A stretch of 64,000 nucleotides of DNA from Nisaea denitrificans DSM 18348. Its GTDB lineage: Bacteria; Pseudomonadota; Alphaproteobacteria; Thalassobaculales; Thalassobaculaceae. Shown here one piece after another: positions 30,202 to 39,509 of the stretch. How positions within the stretch are numbered: position 1 is the first letter of the stretch; every line of letters begins with the position of its first letter. The notes beneath the pieces are model-generated. The model was not told the DNA's origin and searched no databases. It saw only the letters and a list, made by a program, of their open reading frames with translations. Location: NCBI RefSeq assembly GCF_000426505.1, contig NZ_AUFM01000019.1, forward strand, positions 1 to 64,000, in the 5' to 3' direction. Both the position numbers and the translations under genes were made by a program.

Positions 30202-30558
30202 TTAGCCATCGAGGCGTGTGTCGGTTTCGTCACGCCCGGGCCATTCCGGCAAGTCGCGGCCGGTTGCTTCGGCCAGCACCGTGCGGGCATTCTCCAGGAT
30301 CAGCTGGGCTCGCGTCTTCAACCTGTCGGTGCCGAGAATAGCCTCGGCGACTTCCGGCTGGGAGATCAGCAGCATGACCTCGTCGAGACATTCACAGAGA
30401 TCCGCCGACGCGGCGATAATCTGGGCATTCCCCTGCCTTTCCAGCGGGGCGCCTGCCCAGCTCATAGTGCCGATCTCTGCCGGTGCATTGCCGCGAGCGT
30501 AGGACCAGAGCTCGCCACTCGTATTCATTCGCCACGGGCCGGGTGTGTATTTGGGCAT
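30202..30558 (-). CDS. Hypothetical protein resembling phage-type TPGPW proteins
   Basis: From the ATG at 30558 (AGGA 9 nt upstream) the protein has 118 residues. It begins MPKYTPGPWRM and has a central NAQIIAASADLCECLDEVML. This combination, an N-terminal TPGPW and a later NAxxIAAxxxLxExL helix, is typical of small proteins in phages and prophages whose function is unknown. No other phage gene is in the window, so it may be a domesticated relic. The open frame upstream to 30642 lacks a sensible start. Confidence 0.6.
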   Translation of the reverse strand: MPKYTPGPWRMNTSGELWSYARGNAPAEIGTMSWAGAPLERQGNAQIIAASADLCECLDEVMLLISQPEVAEAILGTDRLKTRAQLILENARTVLAEATGRDLPEWPGRDETDTRLDG

Positions 30559-30758
30559 TGGGCACAATCCTTGATCTTGCTGGGACAGCTTAGAGACGGA
30601 TCGCCCGTGTCGGCAATGCTGCCGGACCACGGCAGATGGCATCCCGAGAGAAAAGACAGACGGAAGCTGCGAAAAACAGACTGTCAGACATGGGATTCTC
30701 AGGACGCCACGACTCTGCTATGATTCCACTAGATATTGTAGGTCCGTTGAGGAACCCG

Positions 30759-31601
30759 ATGAAATTTACCCATATTTGTGCCGTCACGTTGTTGCTTGCA
30801 CTTGGCGGATGCGGCCTCGGCGACCTCTTTGGAAGCGGCAGCGAGGAGCTGCGGGTACGCGCTTATGTGCGGGATGAACTCGACCGCGCGGAAGCGGTGC
30901 GTGGCCCACGCCGACGGCTGTATATTGACGAGAGGGTTTCCGAAACCGTGGCCGCGGCAGATACCGGCGATGCCCGCCTCTCGGAGATGGAAGACACGCT
31001 CGGTCGCTTGAAGACCGATCTCAATATCGTCGCCCGCAAGGTCGAGAAGCGGATCGCCCTTGGCGCCAGTGCTCCTGCCGGAACTGCCACGGCGCGCGCG
31101 CCGGCGCAAGCAGCGACCGTTGACCCGGAACAGCTTTCAGAGATTCAAGCGGATGTCGATGCTGCCCTTAGGGCGGTCAGCAAGCTGAATGCTGATCAGG
31201 AGGCGGCGGACGCGCGCGCGAATGCCCGATTCGAACGGTTGGAATTGCGGACCAGCGAGCTGAGCTGGCCGGAAGAGACCGGTGGCAGAGGGCTACATCT
31301 GGCCTCTTATCGGACCCATGAGGCCGCGCTGGCAGGATGGGAGTTGCTGCGTACGGAGTTCCCGGAACTGCTGGCTGCTCAGGACCCGCTCTTTGTCGAA
31401 GTCGATACTGTTGCAGGATTGTTTATTCGCCTGGTGGTCGGCGCCGGGCAGAGCCAGAGCTGGCTAACCAGGGCCAGGGATCAAATCCGAGCCGAGGGTG
31501 AATACGCCATGATAATGCCGATTCCTTCGGCACAGACGTCAAGTACACCGCGGGAGATGAAGCTCCCGCCGCCACCTAAAGTACTGATTCCCGGCTCCTG
31601 A
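30759..31601 (+). CDS. Lipoprotein with SPOR-like C-terminal domain
   Basis: From the ATG at 30759 (GAGGA 6 nt upstream) 280 residues begin with a lipoprotein signal: MKFTHICAVTLLLALGGCG, with the lipobox LGGC giving Cys19 as lipidation site. The middle (about 50-180) is a charged helical/coiled-coil stretch. Residues about 190-265 read GLHLASYRTHEAALAGWELL and later FIRLVVGAG, resembling SPOR domains that bind denuded peptidoglycan at division sites. It is therefore likely an envelope lipoprotein, possibly septal. The stop codon lies inside the following terminator palindrome. Confidence 0.75.
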   Translation: MKFTHICAVTLLLALGGCGLGDLFGSGSEELRVRAYVRDELDRAEAVRGPRRRLYIDERVSETVAAADTGDARLSEMEDTLGRLKTDLNIVARKVEKRIALGASAPAGTATARAPAQAATVDPEQLSEIQADVDAALRAVSKLNADQEAADARANARFERLELRTSELSWPEETGGRGLHLASYRTHEAALAGWELLRTEFPELLAAQDPLFVEVDTVAGLFIRLVVGAGQSQSWLTRARDQIRAEGEYAMIMPIPSAQTSSTPREMKLPPPPKVLIPGS

Positions 31602-31618
31602 TCAGGAGCGTTTTTTTC
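31595..31618 (+). terminator. Rho-independent terminator overlapping the lipoprotein stop codon
   Basis: The palindrome GCTCCTGATCAGGAGC (31595-31610) is followed by G and seven T. The TGA stop at 31599-31601 lies within the stem-loop. The stem is only 6 bp with a 4-nt loop, so strength is moderate. Confidence 0.8.
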
Positions 31619-31628
31619 TGTGGGGGTG

Positions 31629-31704
31629 TGGTGCCGCAGGAGGGACTCGAACCCCCGACCTCATCATTACGAATGACGCGCTCTACCACCTGAGCTACTG
31701 CGGC
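31629..31704 (-). tRNA. tRNA-Thr (anticodon CGT)
   Basis: On the minus strand a full cloverleaf is visible: acceptor GCCGCAG pairing with CTGCGGC, D arm GCTC...GAGC, anticodon stem CGTCA/TGATG around TTCGTAA, and the T arm with TTCGAGT. The anticodon CGT reads the Thr codon ACG. The 3' CCA is encoded (31631-31629). The mature tRNA body is 31632-31704. Confidence 0.96.
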
Positions 31705-31822
31705 GTCTCCCTCGCGGGAACGGCTACTTAAGCCCTCACGGCTGTTGGTGCAAGGGGAAAATCGGCTCGCGCAAGCATGCTGGTCCTGGCGGCAGTTCCG
31801 CTCCGGATAGGAACTGCCGGGC

Positions 31823-33268
31823 TCAGCGGATTCGCGCCAGGTTTGCCTCGAACCGGTCAAGGGCGCTACCAAGGCCGGATCCTTCGACGGCAACATTCTC
31901 GGCGAGGCTGCGCACTCTTGCCGCCGCGTCTGCCGCGGCCCGTCCGGCCACGCCGACCTCAGACAGCCTGTCCCGCATTGCTTCCGAGCGTGCGGTCGTC
32001 TGCTGGCTTATTGACGAAATATTCCGGGTCTCCTGATTGTGCTGGTCGATAGCGGCGCGGATATTTTCGGCCGAACTCAGCAGGTGGTCCATTGCGTTGG
32101 TCGCGCTTTCGAAGGCGTCGCTGCTGACGTCTGTTGCTTCAGCGAAGGACACCACCTCTTCGCCAATTTGCCGCGACAGGTTGGAGACGGATGCGGCGAG
32201 AGACTTCACTTCCCGGGCAACGACCGCGAACCCCAGACCGGTTTCGCCCGCGTGGGCTGCTTCGATGGCGGCATTCAGGGCCAGAAGATGGGTTTGACCC
32301 GAGATCCGGTCGATCGACTCCGCGATGCTCTTGATGTTCAGGATCGAGCTGGAGAATGCGCTCACTGCGGAATGACCGGTCTTCAGCACCTGATGGCTTT
32401 CGGTCGCAGCGCGCGCGGTATCGGTAGCATGTGTCTGGATCACTGAAACGGAACTGTCCAGGCGCTCCGATGCTTCCTCCATGCCCGTCAGCATCTCTGA
32501 CATCGTCATGGTTTCGTCGGTCAGCAATTCTTGTTGTGTGACGGCATTGTCCGCTTCCTCCGTCACCTGGTCCGAGAGGTCACGCATGTGTCCGGCAGCG
32601 TCCATAACGCTTGCCACAGCGCCGCGGACGGCGGTTTCGAAGTCGGCGGCGATTGCATCGAGCGCCCTGGTGGCCTTCTCCCTTTCACAGACGCGGGCGA
32701 GTTGATCCCCGATGAAAGCCATCAGTCCCGCGAGCTCCGCATCAAGTTCGGCTGTCTCCTCGCTGAAGAACTCAAGCACGGCGACGACGTCATTCTCTGA
32801 GATGACCGGGAAGGCAAAGGCGCCTTTGAGCCCGAGCGATTGAGCGGCCTTCGCCCTGACGAAGCCCGGGTGAACCCGCACATCCGGTATCCGGGTCCAG
32901 GATACGCTCTCCATCACCTGCCCGATCATGCCCTGCCCAGAGGAGAACACGGTCGCTTCGCTTGCCTCGATGAACTCGGATCGTGCACGGCTGGAAATGC
33001 GGGAGGCCCAATACCAGATTCGGGCGCTCTCCATCGTGCCGGCCTCTGGCGTGCGAAGATATGCATGACCGGATTGCCAGTTCATGAACGCGCAGATTGC
33101 TTCAAGGGCGGGGGCGAGGCATTGCTGCAGGCTTTCAGCCTCTGTTGTGCTGTCGGCAACCTCGCTGAACAGACTGATGCAGTTACCGATCGAAAGCGTG
33201 CTGGGCAGGCCGGTAAAAGCCGAAGCGGCAGGCCGACCGGAATGCGAATTGTGCAGTGATTGCAGCAT
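31823..33268 (-). CDS. Soluble methyl-accepting chemotaxis protein with GAF sensor
   Basis: From the ATG at 33268 (GGGGGA 5 nt upstream) 481 residues. No transmembrane helix is present, so it is cytoplasmic. An N-terminal GAF domain spans about 35-190 ([16 protein letters not shown], then a [20 protein letters not shown] segment and [20 protein letters not shown]). The C-terminal signalling hairpin is at about 240-480 with the conserved tip [20 protein letters not shown] followed by [13 protein letters not shown]. It should signal to CheA/CheW; the ligand is unknown. Monocistronic. Confidence 0.9.
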   Translation of the reverse strand: MLQSLHNSHSGRPAASAFTGLPSTLSIGNCISLFSEVADSTTEAESLQQCLAPALEAICAFMNWQSGHAYLRTPEAGTMESARIWYWASRISSRARSEFIEASEATVFSSGQGMIGQVMESVSWTRIPDVRVHPGFVRAKAAQSLGLKGAFAFPVISENDVVAVLEFFSEETAELDAELAGLMAFIGDQLARVCEREKATRALDAIAADFETAVRGAVASVMDAAGHMRDLSDQVTEEADNAVTQQELLTDETMTMSEMLTGMEEASERLDSSVSVIQTHATDTARAATESHQVLKTGHSAVSAFSSSILNIKSIAESIDRISGQTHLLALNAAIEAAHAGETGLGFAVVAREVKSLAASVSNLSRQIGEEVVSFAEATDVSSDAFESATNAMDHLLSSAENIRAAIDQHNQETRNISSISQQTTARSEAMRDRLSEVGVAGRAAADAAARVRSLAENVAVEGSGLGSALDRFEANLARIR

Positions 33269-33502
33269 GGTTTCCCCCAACGGTCCGATTTCGGATGGAT
33301 TTGGCAGGGTTTGTGCGCTGCAACATTGTTGCCAGATTCGGACCTGGTATCGATTTTCTGGCGGTATTGTTTGATAAGTATCGATAAATCTTTGCTGTGT
33401 CGGATTTGACCTGATCTCGATTGGGTTTCGCCTAAAATTTGAAATGATTAATTTTTACGCAATCCAAAGGCGTTTTGCCGTCTGCATGGACAGTCTGGTT
33501 GT

Positions 33503-34570
33503 TCAGTTCTGGTAGCGGTTCGCTGTTCGTTTTTCCGTTGCGGCAAGGGCGCTTAGTCCGGGGAAGATTTCAGATTCTAGGAACTCGAGTCGTCGCTGGA
33601 AGCTGCCGCCATGTGAGGCGAACCGCTCTTCCCAGAGGTTCAGCTTGACGACAAGTCCGCATAGAACGCTGCCGGTGGCTCCATGCTGCTCAACGATCTG
33701 TGCGCGCAGTGTGTGAAAGGACTCGGCTGTAGGGTCTTCCCAAAAATGGCTGGAACTCTGATCGAAATGGTCGAATCGCTGTTTAACTGACGCGACGATC
33801 CCGTACAGCGCCTGCATGGCCTGCGTTGTCCTGCTCTGGAGAGAAGGATTGCTTTGGGCGATCGATGAGCCGAGCAGCTCCTGAACCCAGGGGCGGAAAT
33901 GTTTGATGCGTTCTTCCGACTCGGTCAGGCAGCTGCGGAAATAGGAGAACCCGAGGAAAGTGTCGCCGTAATTTTCGAGAAAGCGCGGGATCGCGGACAC
34001 ATCGGTTTCAAGATCGGCCGCCAGTTTTTCCAGCTCACAGAGGACGGTATCCCGATCCGGATTGCGCAGATACTCGACCAGATTTCCGTAGCTGCCGAGG
34101 GCGGCGCCATCCTTTGCAAAAAGCCGGCGGACGATCGGCCTCGTATATTGTTTCATGAGCTGGGTCAGCTCTCGGTATTTTTCCGGGGAAAGCCGAAGTG
34201 CATCATAATTCTCGAACCCGATATCCAACTCTCGCAGCGCCACGCGCAGGGTGTAGACGTCGTAGCTGCCGATGGCCGCGAGGCGCTTCAGGATCGCAAC
34301 GTCGCTCATCAATTCCGGGGCTTGGGAGTTGAAGTGATCGGGCAGGTGGTCCGGCTGGATTTGTCCGCTGCCCGAGCCACTGTCTCTAAACAGTTCCACG
34401 ACGGCGTGAAGCTGTGCGTTCTTGATCAGGGAATGGCGCCTCAAAGCCATGGTCTTGAGCGGAAGCAGACCGAGGGGCAGCCGGTACAGGCTGTCCATAT
34501 CAGCAGTGTCGATGTGCGAGCCGACGGGACCGGGTTCGGTGGCGCCAACCTCTGAAAGGGAAATTGCCAT
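33503..34570 (-). CDS. Hypothetical helical protein (355 aa)
   Basis: A soluble, mainly alpha-helical 355-residue protein without signal peptide or membrane segment. It contains patterned blocks such as LRELDIGFENYDALRLSPEK, TRPIVRRLFAKDGAALGSYG and YGDTFLGFSYFRSCL. No domain is recognised. Gene length, codon use and position between a chemotaxis transducer and a PAS protein support a real gene, perhaps in signalling, but that is only context. Confidence 0.65.
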   Translation of the reverse strand: MAISLSEVGATEPGPVGSHIDTADMDSLYRLPLGLLPLKTMALRRHSLIKNAQLHAVVELFRDSGSGSGQIQPDHLPDHFNSQAPELMSDVAILKRLAAIGSYDVYTLRVALRELDIGFENYDALRLSPEKYRELTQLMKQYTRPIVRRLFAKDGAALGSYGNLVEYLRNPDRDTVLCELEKLAADLETDVSAIPRFLENYGDTFLGFSYFRSCLTESEERIKHFRPWVQELLGSSIAQSNPSLQSRTTQAMQALYGIVASVKQRFDHFDQSSSHFWEDPTAESFHTLRAQIVEQHGATGSVLCGLVVKLNLWEERFASHGGSFQRRLEFLESEIFPGLSALAATEKRTANRYQN

Positions 34571-34752
34571 GCCATTGTATGAGCAATTTCAGTGCCTGCC
34601 GGAGGACTCGTCATGACTCCAAACACTTATCGCGTGATGGTGAGTTGGAACCTGAACGTGTTGTGTATGTCCATACTCTGAAAAGGGTCGGAATTGCCTA
34701 GCAGAGGGCAAGAGATTCCGGGCATTTGGAGCGAACTCGACCTGCGTGAGCA

Positions 34753-35286
34753 CTATGCCGAGCGGGGAAAACCCAGTTCTTCGACAAGCTCCGGAACCGA
34801 AGGGACAGGCTCGATCTGGATATTAAGGCTGTTTTCGGCGGGGCTGGGAACAAGCCACAAGCCGAGAAGCAGGTCGTTTACGGCCATGCCGTCCATCGAC
34901 AATGGAAGCACCATGCTGAAGCATCGTCTCGGGATTCCGCTGGTGCCTTCAAAAGCCGCTGTTTGTGCCGCCGGCTTCCGGGATTCAGCAACAGTGCGCA
35001 TCAGGCGGAATATATTTGAGCGGTTGGTCGCGGGCTGGTGCTGTGCTCCAGCCGTACTGCCGGGTTTCAGGCTGCGTGACAATTCACCGATACGTCCGCC
35101 GATAAGCTCGTAGCGATAATCGTCCGGTATTGCCTTCAGCAAGGCGAGATGGGGAAGCAGGCGGGGACCAAATTTCAGCGGATCCAGCAGTCTGCGAGGC
35201 TTCCCAACCGGTAATGTCGCCCAGACATTGTATAGTCTGCAGATGCTGTCTCGGTTCACCAGCAATTGCGTGCTTTCTTGCGCCAC
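34753..35286 (-). CDS. PAS_5-family (PF07310-like) PAS domain protein
   Basis: From the GTG at 35286, which has AGGAGG 6 nt upstream, the protein has 177 residues. The open frame extends to 35340, but only this GTG has a Shine-Dalgarno sequence. The pattern LYNVWATLPVGKPRRLLDP, then LLPHLALLKAIPDDYRYELIGGRIGEL, is that of the PAS_5 family, single-domain PAS-like proteins abundant in Rhodospirillales and often present in many copies. No output domain follows, so it probably senses or binds a partner. Ligand unknown. Confidence 0.75.
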   Translation of the reverse strand: MAQESTQLLVNRDSICRLYNVWATLPVGKPRRLLDPLKFGPRLLPHLALLKAIPDDYRYELIGGRIGELSRSLKPGSTAGAQHQPATNRSNIFRLMRTVAESRKPAAQTAAFEGTSGIPRRCFSMVLPLSMDGMAVNDLLLGLWLVPSPAENSLNIQIEPVPSVPELVEELGFPRSA

Positions 35287-35505
35287 AGTCTGCCTCCTGA
35301 ACTTAGAAAAATATTTTAGTACAAATTGAACGAAATTCAATTTTTTTGGATTCGGGTGTGAAACCAGCTTCCTGCGCCTTGGAAAACGGACTGCGATCCC
35401 GAGGCTCTGAGGGGCATGCGGAAAGCTGGTTTGTCATGGCGGTAGCGCTGGTATAATCTCCCCAACGGACTGTGGTCCCGACAGGATACGGAGCGTTGTC
35501 AGGGA

Positions 35506-36009
35506 ATGGCTGAAGCCAGCATGGAATCCAGGGTTGCGGCCCTGTGCCTCGAAAAAGGACTGAAGATGACGGAGCCGCGCCGGGTGATTGCGCGCGTCCT
35601 GTCCGAGGCAGAGGATCATCCCGATGTGGAATCCTTGCATGAGCGGGTGCGTGAGATCGATCGTTCGATCTCGATCGCGACCGTTTACCGGACCATGAAG
35701 CTGTTCGAGGAAGCGAATATCGTCACCAAGCGCGATTTCGGCGATGGCCGGGCGCGTTATGAGGAAATCAATGGTGAGGAAGACCATCATCACCACATGA
35801 TCGACGTGACGACGGGTAACGTGATCGAGTTCTATAACGAGGAACTCGAGGCCCTGAAGGAATATATTGCACGGGAACTCGGGTTCGAGCTGGTGGACCA
35901 TCACCTCGAACTGTTCGGCGTTCCGGTGAAGAAGGCGGAAGTGAAAGCGGCGCCTAAATATAAGCCGAAGGCCAAGACGAAGATCATCAGCGGCAAGCCG
36001 CCGGCCTAA
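35506..36009 (+). CDS. fur: Fur-family transcriptional regulator
   Basis: A 167-residue Fur/Mur-type repressor. Residues about 1-85 form the winged helix (MTEPRRVIARVLSEAEDHPD, SISIATVYRTMKLFEEANI), and the C-terminal part has the metal and dimerisation region with DHHHHMIDVTTGNVIEFYNE. The CxxC pairs that bind structural zinc in E. coli Fur are absent (the region reads MIDVTTGN), as is usual in alphaproteobacterial Fur/Mur. A Lys/Pro-rich tail ends the protein. It probably controls iron or manganese genes. It is convergent with cobB, and no Fur box was identified. Confidence 0.88.
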   Translation: MAEASMESRVAALCLEKGLKMTEPRRVIARVLSEAEDHPDVESLHERVREIDRSISIATVYRTMKLFEEANIVTKRDFGDGRARYEEINGEEDHHHHMIDVTTGNVIEFYNEELEALKEYIARELGFELVDHHLELFGVPVKKAEVKAAPKYKPKAKTKIISGKPPA

Positions 36010-36077
36010 TCTTTCCGAATTAAACAAACCAACCCGTGAGTGAAGCGCCTGCCCGCTAGAGTCGTAGGCGGTTCATG

Positions 36078-37406
36078 TCATGCATCTGAACGGTCAATCA
36101 GATGCATGAAGGACCCGAAGACGGTCCCGATTCGCGCACCGATCTCGCCGAGATCCGATCCCGAAGCATCTGTAATCCGGAATAGCGGAGCGCTGCCTGT
36201 TGCCCCGGCCGTGGCGGCATAATGGAATTCATGCCCACGCCAGATGCTTCCCGCCGGTCCGAGCGGGGTGTCCGCGAGCATCGTGGCGATTCGGTAGCCG
36301 AGATGGCGCTTGGGTACCGCGAAGCTTGTCGCATGCGGAAGCAATCCGGCCATGCGGTGAACCACACCATCGGCATCCGTCAGAGTTTGCCCAAGGGTCA
36401 TGTAACCGCCGCACTCACCATAGATCCGGGCGCCGGCACGGGCATGCGCGCACAGGCCCTCCATGAAGATCGTTGCCGCGGCGAGGCGGGCGGCATGCAG
36501 CTCCGGATAGCCGCCCGGCAGAAAGACTGCATCCACATCCGGGGCTGGTGCTTCGTCACCGAGCGGAGAGAAGAAAGAAAGCTCCGCCCCGGCGTTGCGC
36601 CAGCCATCGAGAACATGCGGATATGAGAAAGCGAAGGCGGCATCCCGTGCAACCGCGATTCGCTGGCCGAGCGGTGGTAGCGGCGGGGCAACGGCAGCGG
36701 CGCCGGTTGCGGTGGTGCGGGGCGATGCGGCTTCCATGATCACGTCGAGAGCGAGATCGTCCGACATCCGGTCAGCCGCCGCGTCGAGAAAGGCGTCGAG
36801 ATCGGGATGTTCTCCCGCTTGAACCAGACCGAGATGGCGGCTTGGCCGGGCGATCTGGGTGTCCGACCGGACGGCGCCGAGTACGGCATGCCCAGCCTTG
36901 GCAAGCGCCTGGCGCAGCATCGCCTCGTGTTTCTCGCTGCTCACCTTGTTCAGGATCACGCCCGCCAGCCGGACATCCGGGTCGAACCGGGCGAAGCCTT
37001 CAACCAGTGCGGCAACGGATTGGGCTTGCCGGGCCGCATCGACAACCAGTAACACCGGCCAGCCGGTGAGGCGCGCGAGGCTGGCTGTTGAGCCATCCGC
37101 CAACGGGGCCGGGGCATTGCCGAGGTGGGCGCCGTCGAACAGGCCCATGACGCCCTCGACGATGGTGAGCGCCGGTTTGGGAGAGAGCTGAGCCGACAGC
37201 GTATCCGGCCGCATCGCCCAGCTATCGAGATTGACGCAAGCGCGGCCGGTGGCGGCGGCATGGAAGGCGGGATCGATATAGTCCGGGCCGATCTTCGAGC
37301 TGGCAACATCGATGCCTTTGCGCCGGAGCGCCCGGAGCAGGCCGAGCGTGACCGTGGTCTTGCCGCTGCCAGAGGCCGGTGCGGCGATGATCAGGCCCTT
37401 TGACAC
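36078..37406 (-). CDS. cobB: Cobyrinate a,c-diamide synthase (CobB/CbiA)
   Basis: ATP-dependent amidation of the a and c carboxylates of cobyrinate (or hydrogenobyrinate) with glutamine. A P-loop N-terminal domain (VSKGLIIAAPASGSGKTTVT, then KIGPDYIDPAFH) is followed by a class I glutamine amidotransferase domain with the nucleophile in YGECGGYMTLG and a late GHEFHYA. The GTG at 37406 gives 442 aa and lies 4 nt after the cobA stop; longer starts overlap cobA. With the cobalt-early genes in this region its substrate is probably cobyrinic acid, that is, a CbiA role. Confidence 0.92.
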   Translation of the reverse strand: MSKGLIIAAPASGSGKTTVTLGLLRALRRKGIDVASSKIGPDYIDPAFHAAATGRACVNLDSWAMRPDTLSAQLSPKPALTIVEGVMGLFDGAHLGNAPAPLADGSTASLARLTGWPVLLVVDAARQAQSVAALVEGFARFDPDVRLAGVILNKVSSEKHEAMLRQALAKAGHAVLGAVRSDTQIARPSRHLGLVQAGEHPDLDAFLDAAADRMSDDLALDVIMEAASPRTTATGAAAVAPPLPPLGQRIAVARDAAFAFSYPHVLDGWRNAGAELSFFSPLGDEAPAPDVDAVFLPGGYPELHAARLAAATIFMEGLCAHARAGARIYGECGGYMTLGQTLTDADGVVHRMAGLLPHATSFAVPKRHLGYRIATMLADTPLGPAGSIWRGHEFHYAATAGATGSAPLFRITDASGSDLGEIGARIGTVFGSFMHLIDRSDA

Positions 37407-37410
37407 ATGC

Positions 37411-38253
37411 TTATCCGGTCTGCTTCGTGTCGCTCTTGCCGAGACCAAGCGGGTCAGCCTGGAGCCTCTTGCCGGCGGCGGCACCGAGCCAGTCGAGCCC
37501 GGCGCGCAGCCGCACAATCTCGCCGATGGCGACGATGGCGGGCGGCTTTACGTCATGCAGGCGGATATCTTCCGCCGCGCGGCCAAGGGTGGTTTCGAGC
37601 ACCTGCATGTCCGGCATGGAGGCGTTGGTGACAAGCGCGACCGGCTCGTCCGGGCTGCGCCCGGCAGCCATCAGCTTGTCTGCGATCGCGCCCAGATGCT
37701 TGATTGCCATGTAGAGAATCAGCGCCGGGCTGCCCTGGGCGACCGCATCCCAGTCGACCCCGGTGACATTACCGGTGGCATCGTGCCCGGTGATCATGGT
37801 GATGGCGTGATTGGTGTCCCGGTGGGTCAGCGGAATGCCGGCGAAGGCAAGGCCGCCGATCCCGGCCGTGATGCCGGGGCAGATCCGGAACGGAATACCC
37901 GCCTGGACGAGAGACAGGGCCTCCTCACCGCCGCGCCCGAACACAAACGGATCGCCGCCCTTGAGACGCAGCACACGCAGGTCCTGCTTGGCGAGCTGGA
38001 TCAGCCGCAGGGTAATGTCGGCCTGTTTCGGCGACGGCTTGCCGCCGCGCTTGCCGGCATATTCACGGGGTGTATCGGCGGGGGCGAGCGCCAGGATATC
38101 TTCGCTGACCAGCGCGTCATAGACGATCACGTCGGCGGCCTGCATGGCTGCATGGGCCTGCAGGGTCAGAAGCCCGGCATGGCCCGGCCCGGCACCCACC
38201 AGCCAGACGCTGCCCGGTGCGAAGTCAGCGGTGAAATCTGTCACGTTTGTCAT
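37411..38253 (-). CDS. cobA: Uroporphyrinogen-III C-methyltransferase
   Basis: SAM-dependent methylation of uroporphyrinogen III at C2 and C7 to precorrin-2, the branch point to siroheme and B12. A 280-residue stand-alone enzyme, with no CysG oxidase/ferrochelatase part. Motifs: VWLVGAGPGHAGLLTLQAH, YAGKRGGKP, RLKGGDPFVFGRGGEEA and the later YMAIKHLGAI. Tightly coupled to cobB downstream and divergent from cbiD. Confidence 0.95.
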   Translation of the reverse strand: MTNVTDFTADFAPGSVWLVGAGPGHAGLLTLQAHAAMQAADVIVYDALVSEDILALAPADTPREYAGKRGGKPSPKQADITLRLIQLAKQDLRVLRLKGGDPFVFGRGGEEALSLVQAGIPFRICPGITAGIGGLAFAGIPLTHRDTNHAITMITGHDATGNVTGVDWDAVAQGSPALILYMAIKHLGAIADKLMAAGRSPDEPVALVTNASMPDMQVLETTLGRAAEDIRLHDVKPPAIVAIGEIVRLRAGLDWLGAAAGKRLQADPLGLGKSDTKQTG

Positions 38254-38415
38254 GGCTCAGACCCTACTCCCGCACCGGGGTGTTTTCCAGCGCGGCGGAA
38301 GATGATGTTTCATTCTGAAAATACCGGTGGGCGAGACGATGATCTACTGCCTCTGCGTCCAGAAGCCGCGTGAATTCGACATGGAAGCGTAGCGCCGGAC
38401 CGGTTAAGAGGTTTC

Positions 38416-39507
38416 ATGGCAAGAAAACCGGACGGACCGCTGAGACGAGGCTGGACCACGGGCGCATGCGCGACGGCGGCGACCAAGGCCGCCTACACGG
38501 CATTGCTGACCGGCGCGTTCCCCGATCCGGTCTCCATCACCTTGCCGAAAGGGGAGCAGCCGGACTTTGCATTGGCTCGCGAAGCGCTGGGCGATGGTGT
38601 GGCCAGCGCCGCCATTATCAAGGATGCGGGCGACGATCCGGATGTGACGCATCTTGCCACCATCGTCTCGACGGTGCGGGTTGGTGCGCCCGGTAGCGGT
38701 GTGGTGTTCAAGGCGGGCGAGGGTGTCGGCATGGTGACCCGCGACGGCCTGCCGATCCCGCCGGGCGAGCCCGCGATCAACCCGGTGCCGCGTGAGCTGA
38801 TGCGCGGTGTCGTGGCGGAAGTTGCCCGCACCCATGGCGGCAGTGGTGACGTGGAAATCGAGATTTCCGTGCCAGGTGGCGAGGCGCTGGCGAAGAAAAC
38901 CTGGAATCCGCGGCTCGGGATTGTCGGCGGGTTGTCGATCCTCGGCACCACCGGCGTCGTGATTCCATTTTCCTGTTCAGCCTGGATTCATTCCATCCAT
39001 CGCGGCATCGACGTTGCCCGCGCCGGGGGATTCCCGTTGGTCGCCGCCTGCACCGGCTCGACCTCGGAAGCGGCAGTGGTCCGTCGGCACGGGCTGGACG
39101 AGATCGCCTTGCTGGACATGGGCGACTTTGTTGGCGGCATGCTGAAATATCTGCGCCGTCACCCCTTGCCGAAAGTGTTGATCGGCGGCGGCTTCGCCAA
39201 GCTGGCGAAACTGGCGCAGGGCCATATGGATCTGCATTCAGGCCGCAGCCAGGTGGATATGGATTGGTTGGCCGAACAGCTTGCGGCGGTGGGCGGTGAT
39301 GCGGCTCTGGTTGCACGGGCGAGGGGCGGTAACACCGCGCTCGAAGTTTTGAATATGGCGCTGGAGGCCGGGTTGCCGCTGGGCGACCGGATCGGCGCGC
39401 TGGCCCGCGCTGAAGCGGCTGCAATGGTCGCGGGCACGGAAGTGGAAATTATTGTCGAGGTGTTCGACCGCACGGGCAATCTGGTCGGTGCGGCGGGAGA
39501 GATCTGA
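38416..39507 (+). CDS. cbiD: Cobalt-precorrin-5B C1-methyltransferase
   Basis: CbiD methylates C1 of cobalt-precorrin-5B, a step specific to the cobalt-early (anaerobic) corrin pathway; the oxygen-dependent route uses CobF. 363 residues with RRGWTTGACATAATKAAYTA at the N-terminus, then a PGGEALAKKTWNPRLGIVGG block, LSILGTTGVVIPFS and LIGGGFAKLAKLAQGHMDLH, all typical. The ATG has an AAGAGG upstream. It is followed after 2 bp by cobK, so the two form an operon. Confidence 0.95.
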   Translation: MARKPDGPLRRGWTTGACATAATKAAYTALLTGAFPDPVSITLPKGEQPDFALAREALGDGVASAAIIKDAGDDPDVTHLATIVSTVRVGAPGSGVVFKAGEGVGMVTRDGLPIPPGEPAINPVPRELMRGVVAEVARTHGGSGDVEIEISVPGGEALAKKTWNPRLGIVGGLSILGTTGVVIPFSCSAWIHSIHRGIDVARAGGFPLVAACTGSTSEAAVVRRHGLDEIALLDMGDFVGGMLKYLRRHPLPKVLIGGGFAKLAKLAQGHMDLHSGRSQVDMDWLAEQLAAVGGDAALVARARGGNTALEVLNMALEAGLPLGDRIGALARAEAAAMVAGTEVEIIVEVFDRTGNLVGAAGEI

Positions 39508-39509
39508 GG

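Noticed and set aside
31777-32052. Small plus-strand ORFs over the chemotaxis gene
   Set aside because: Antisense to the conserved signalling hairpin of the transducer.
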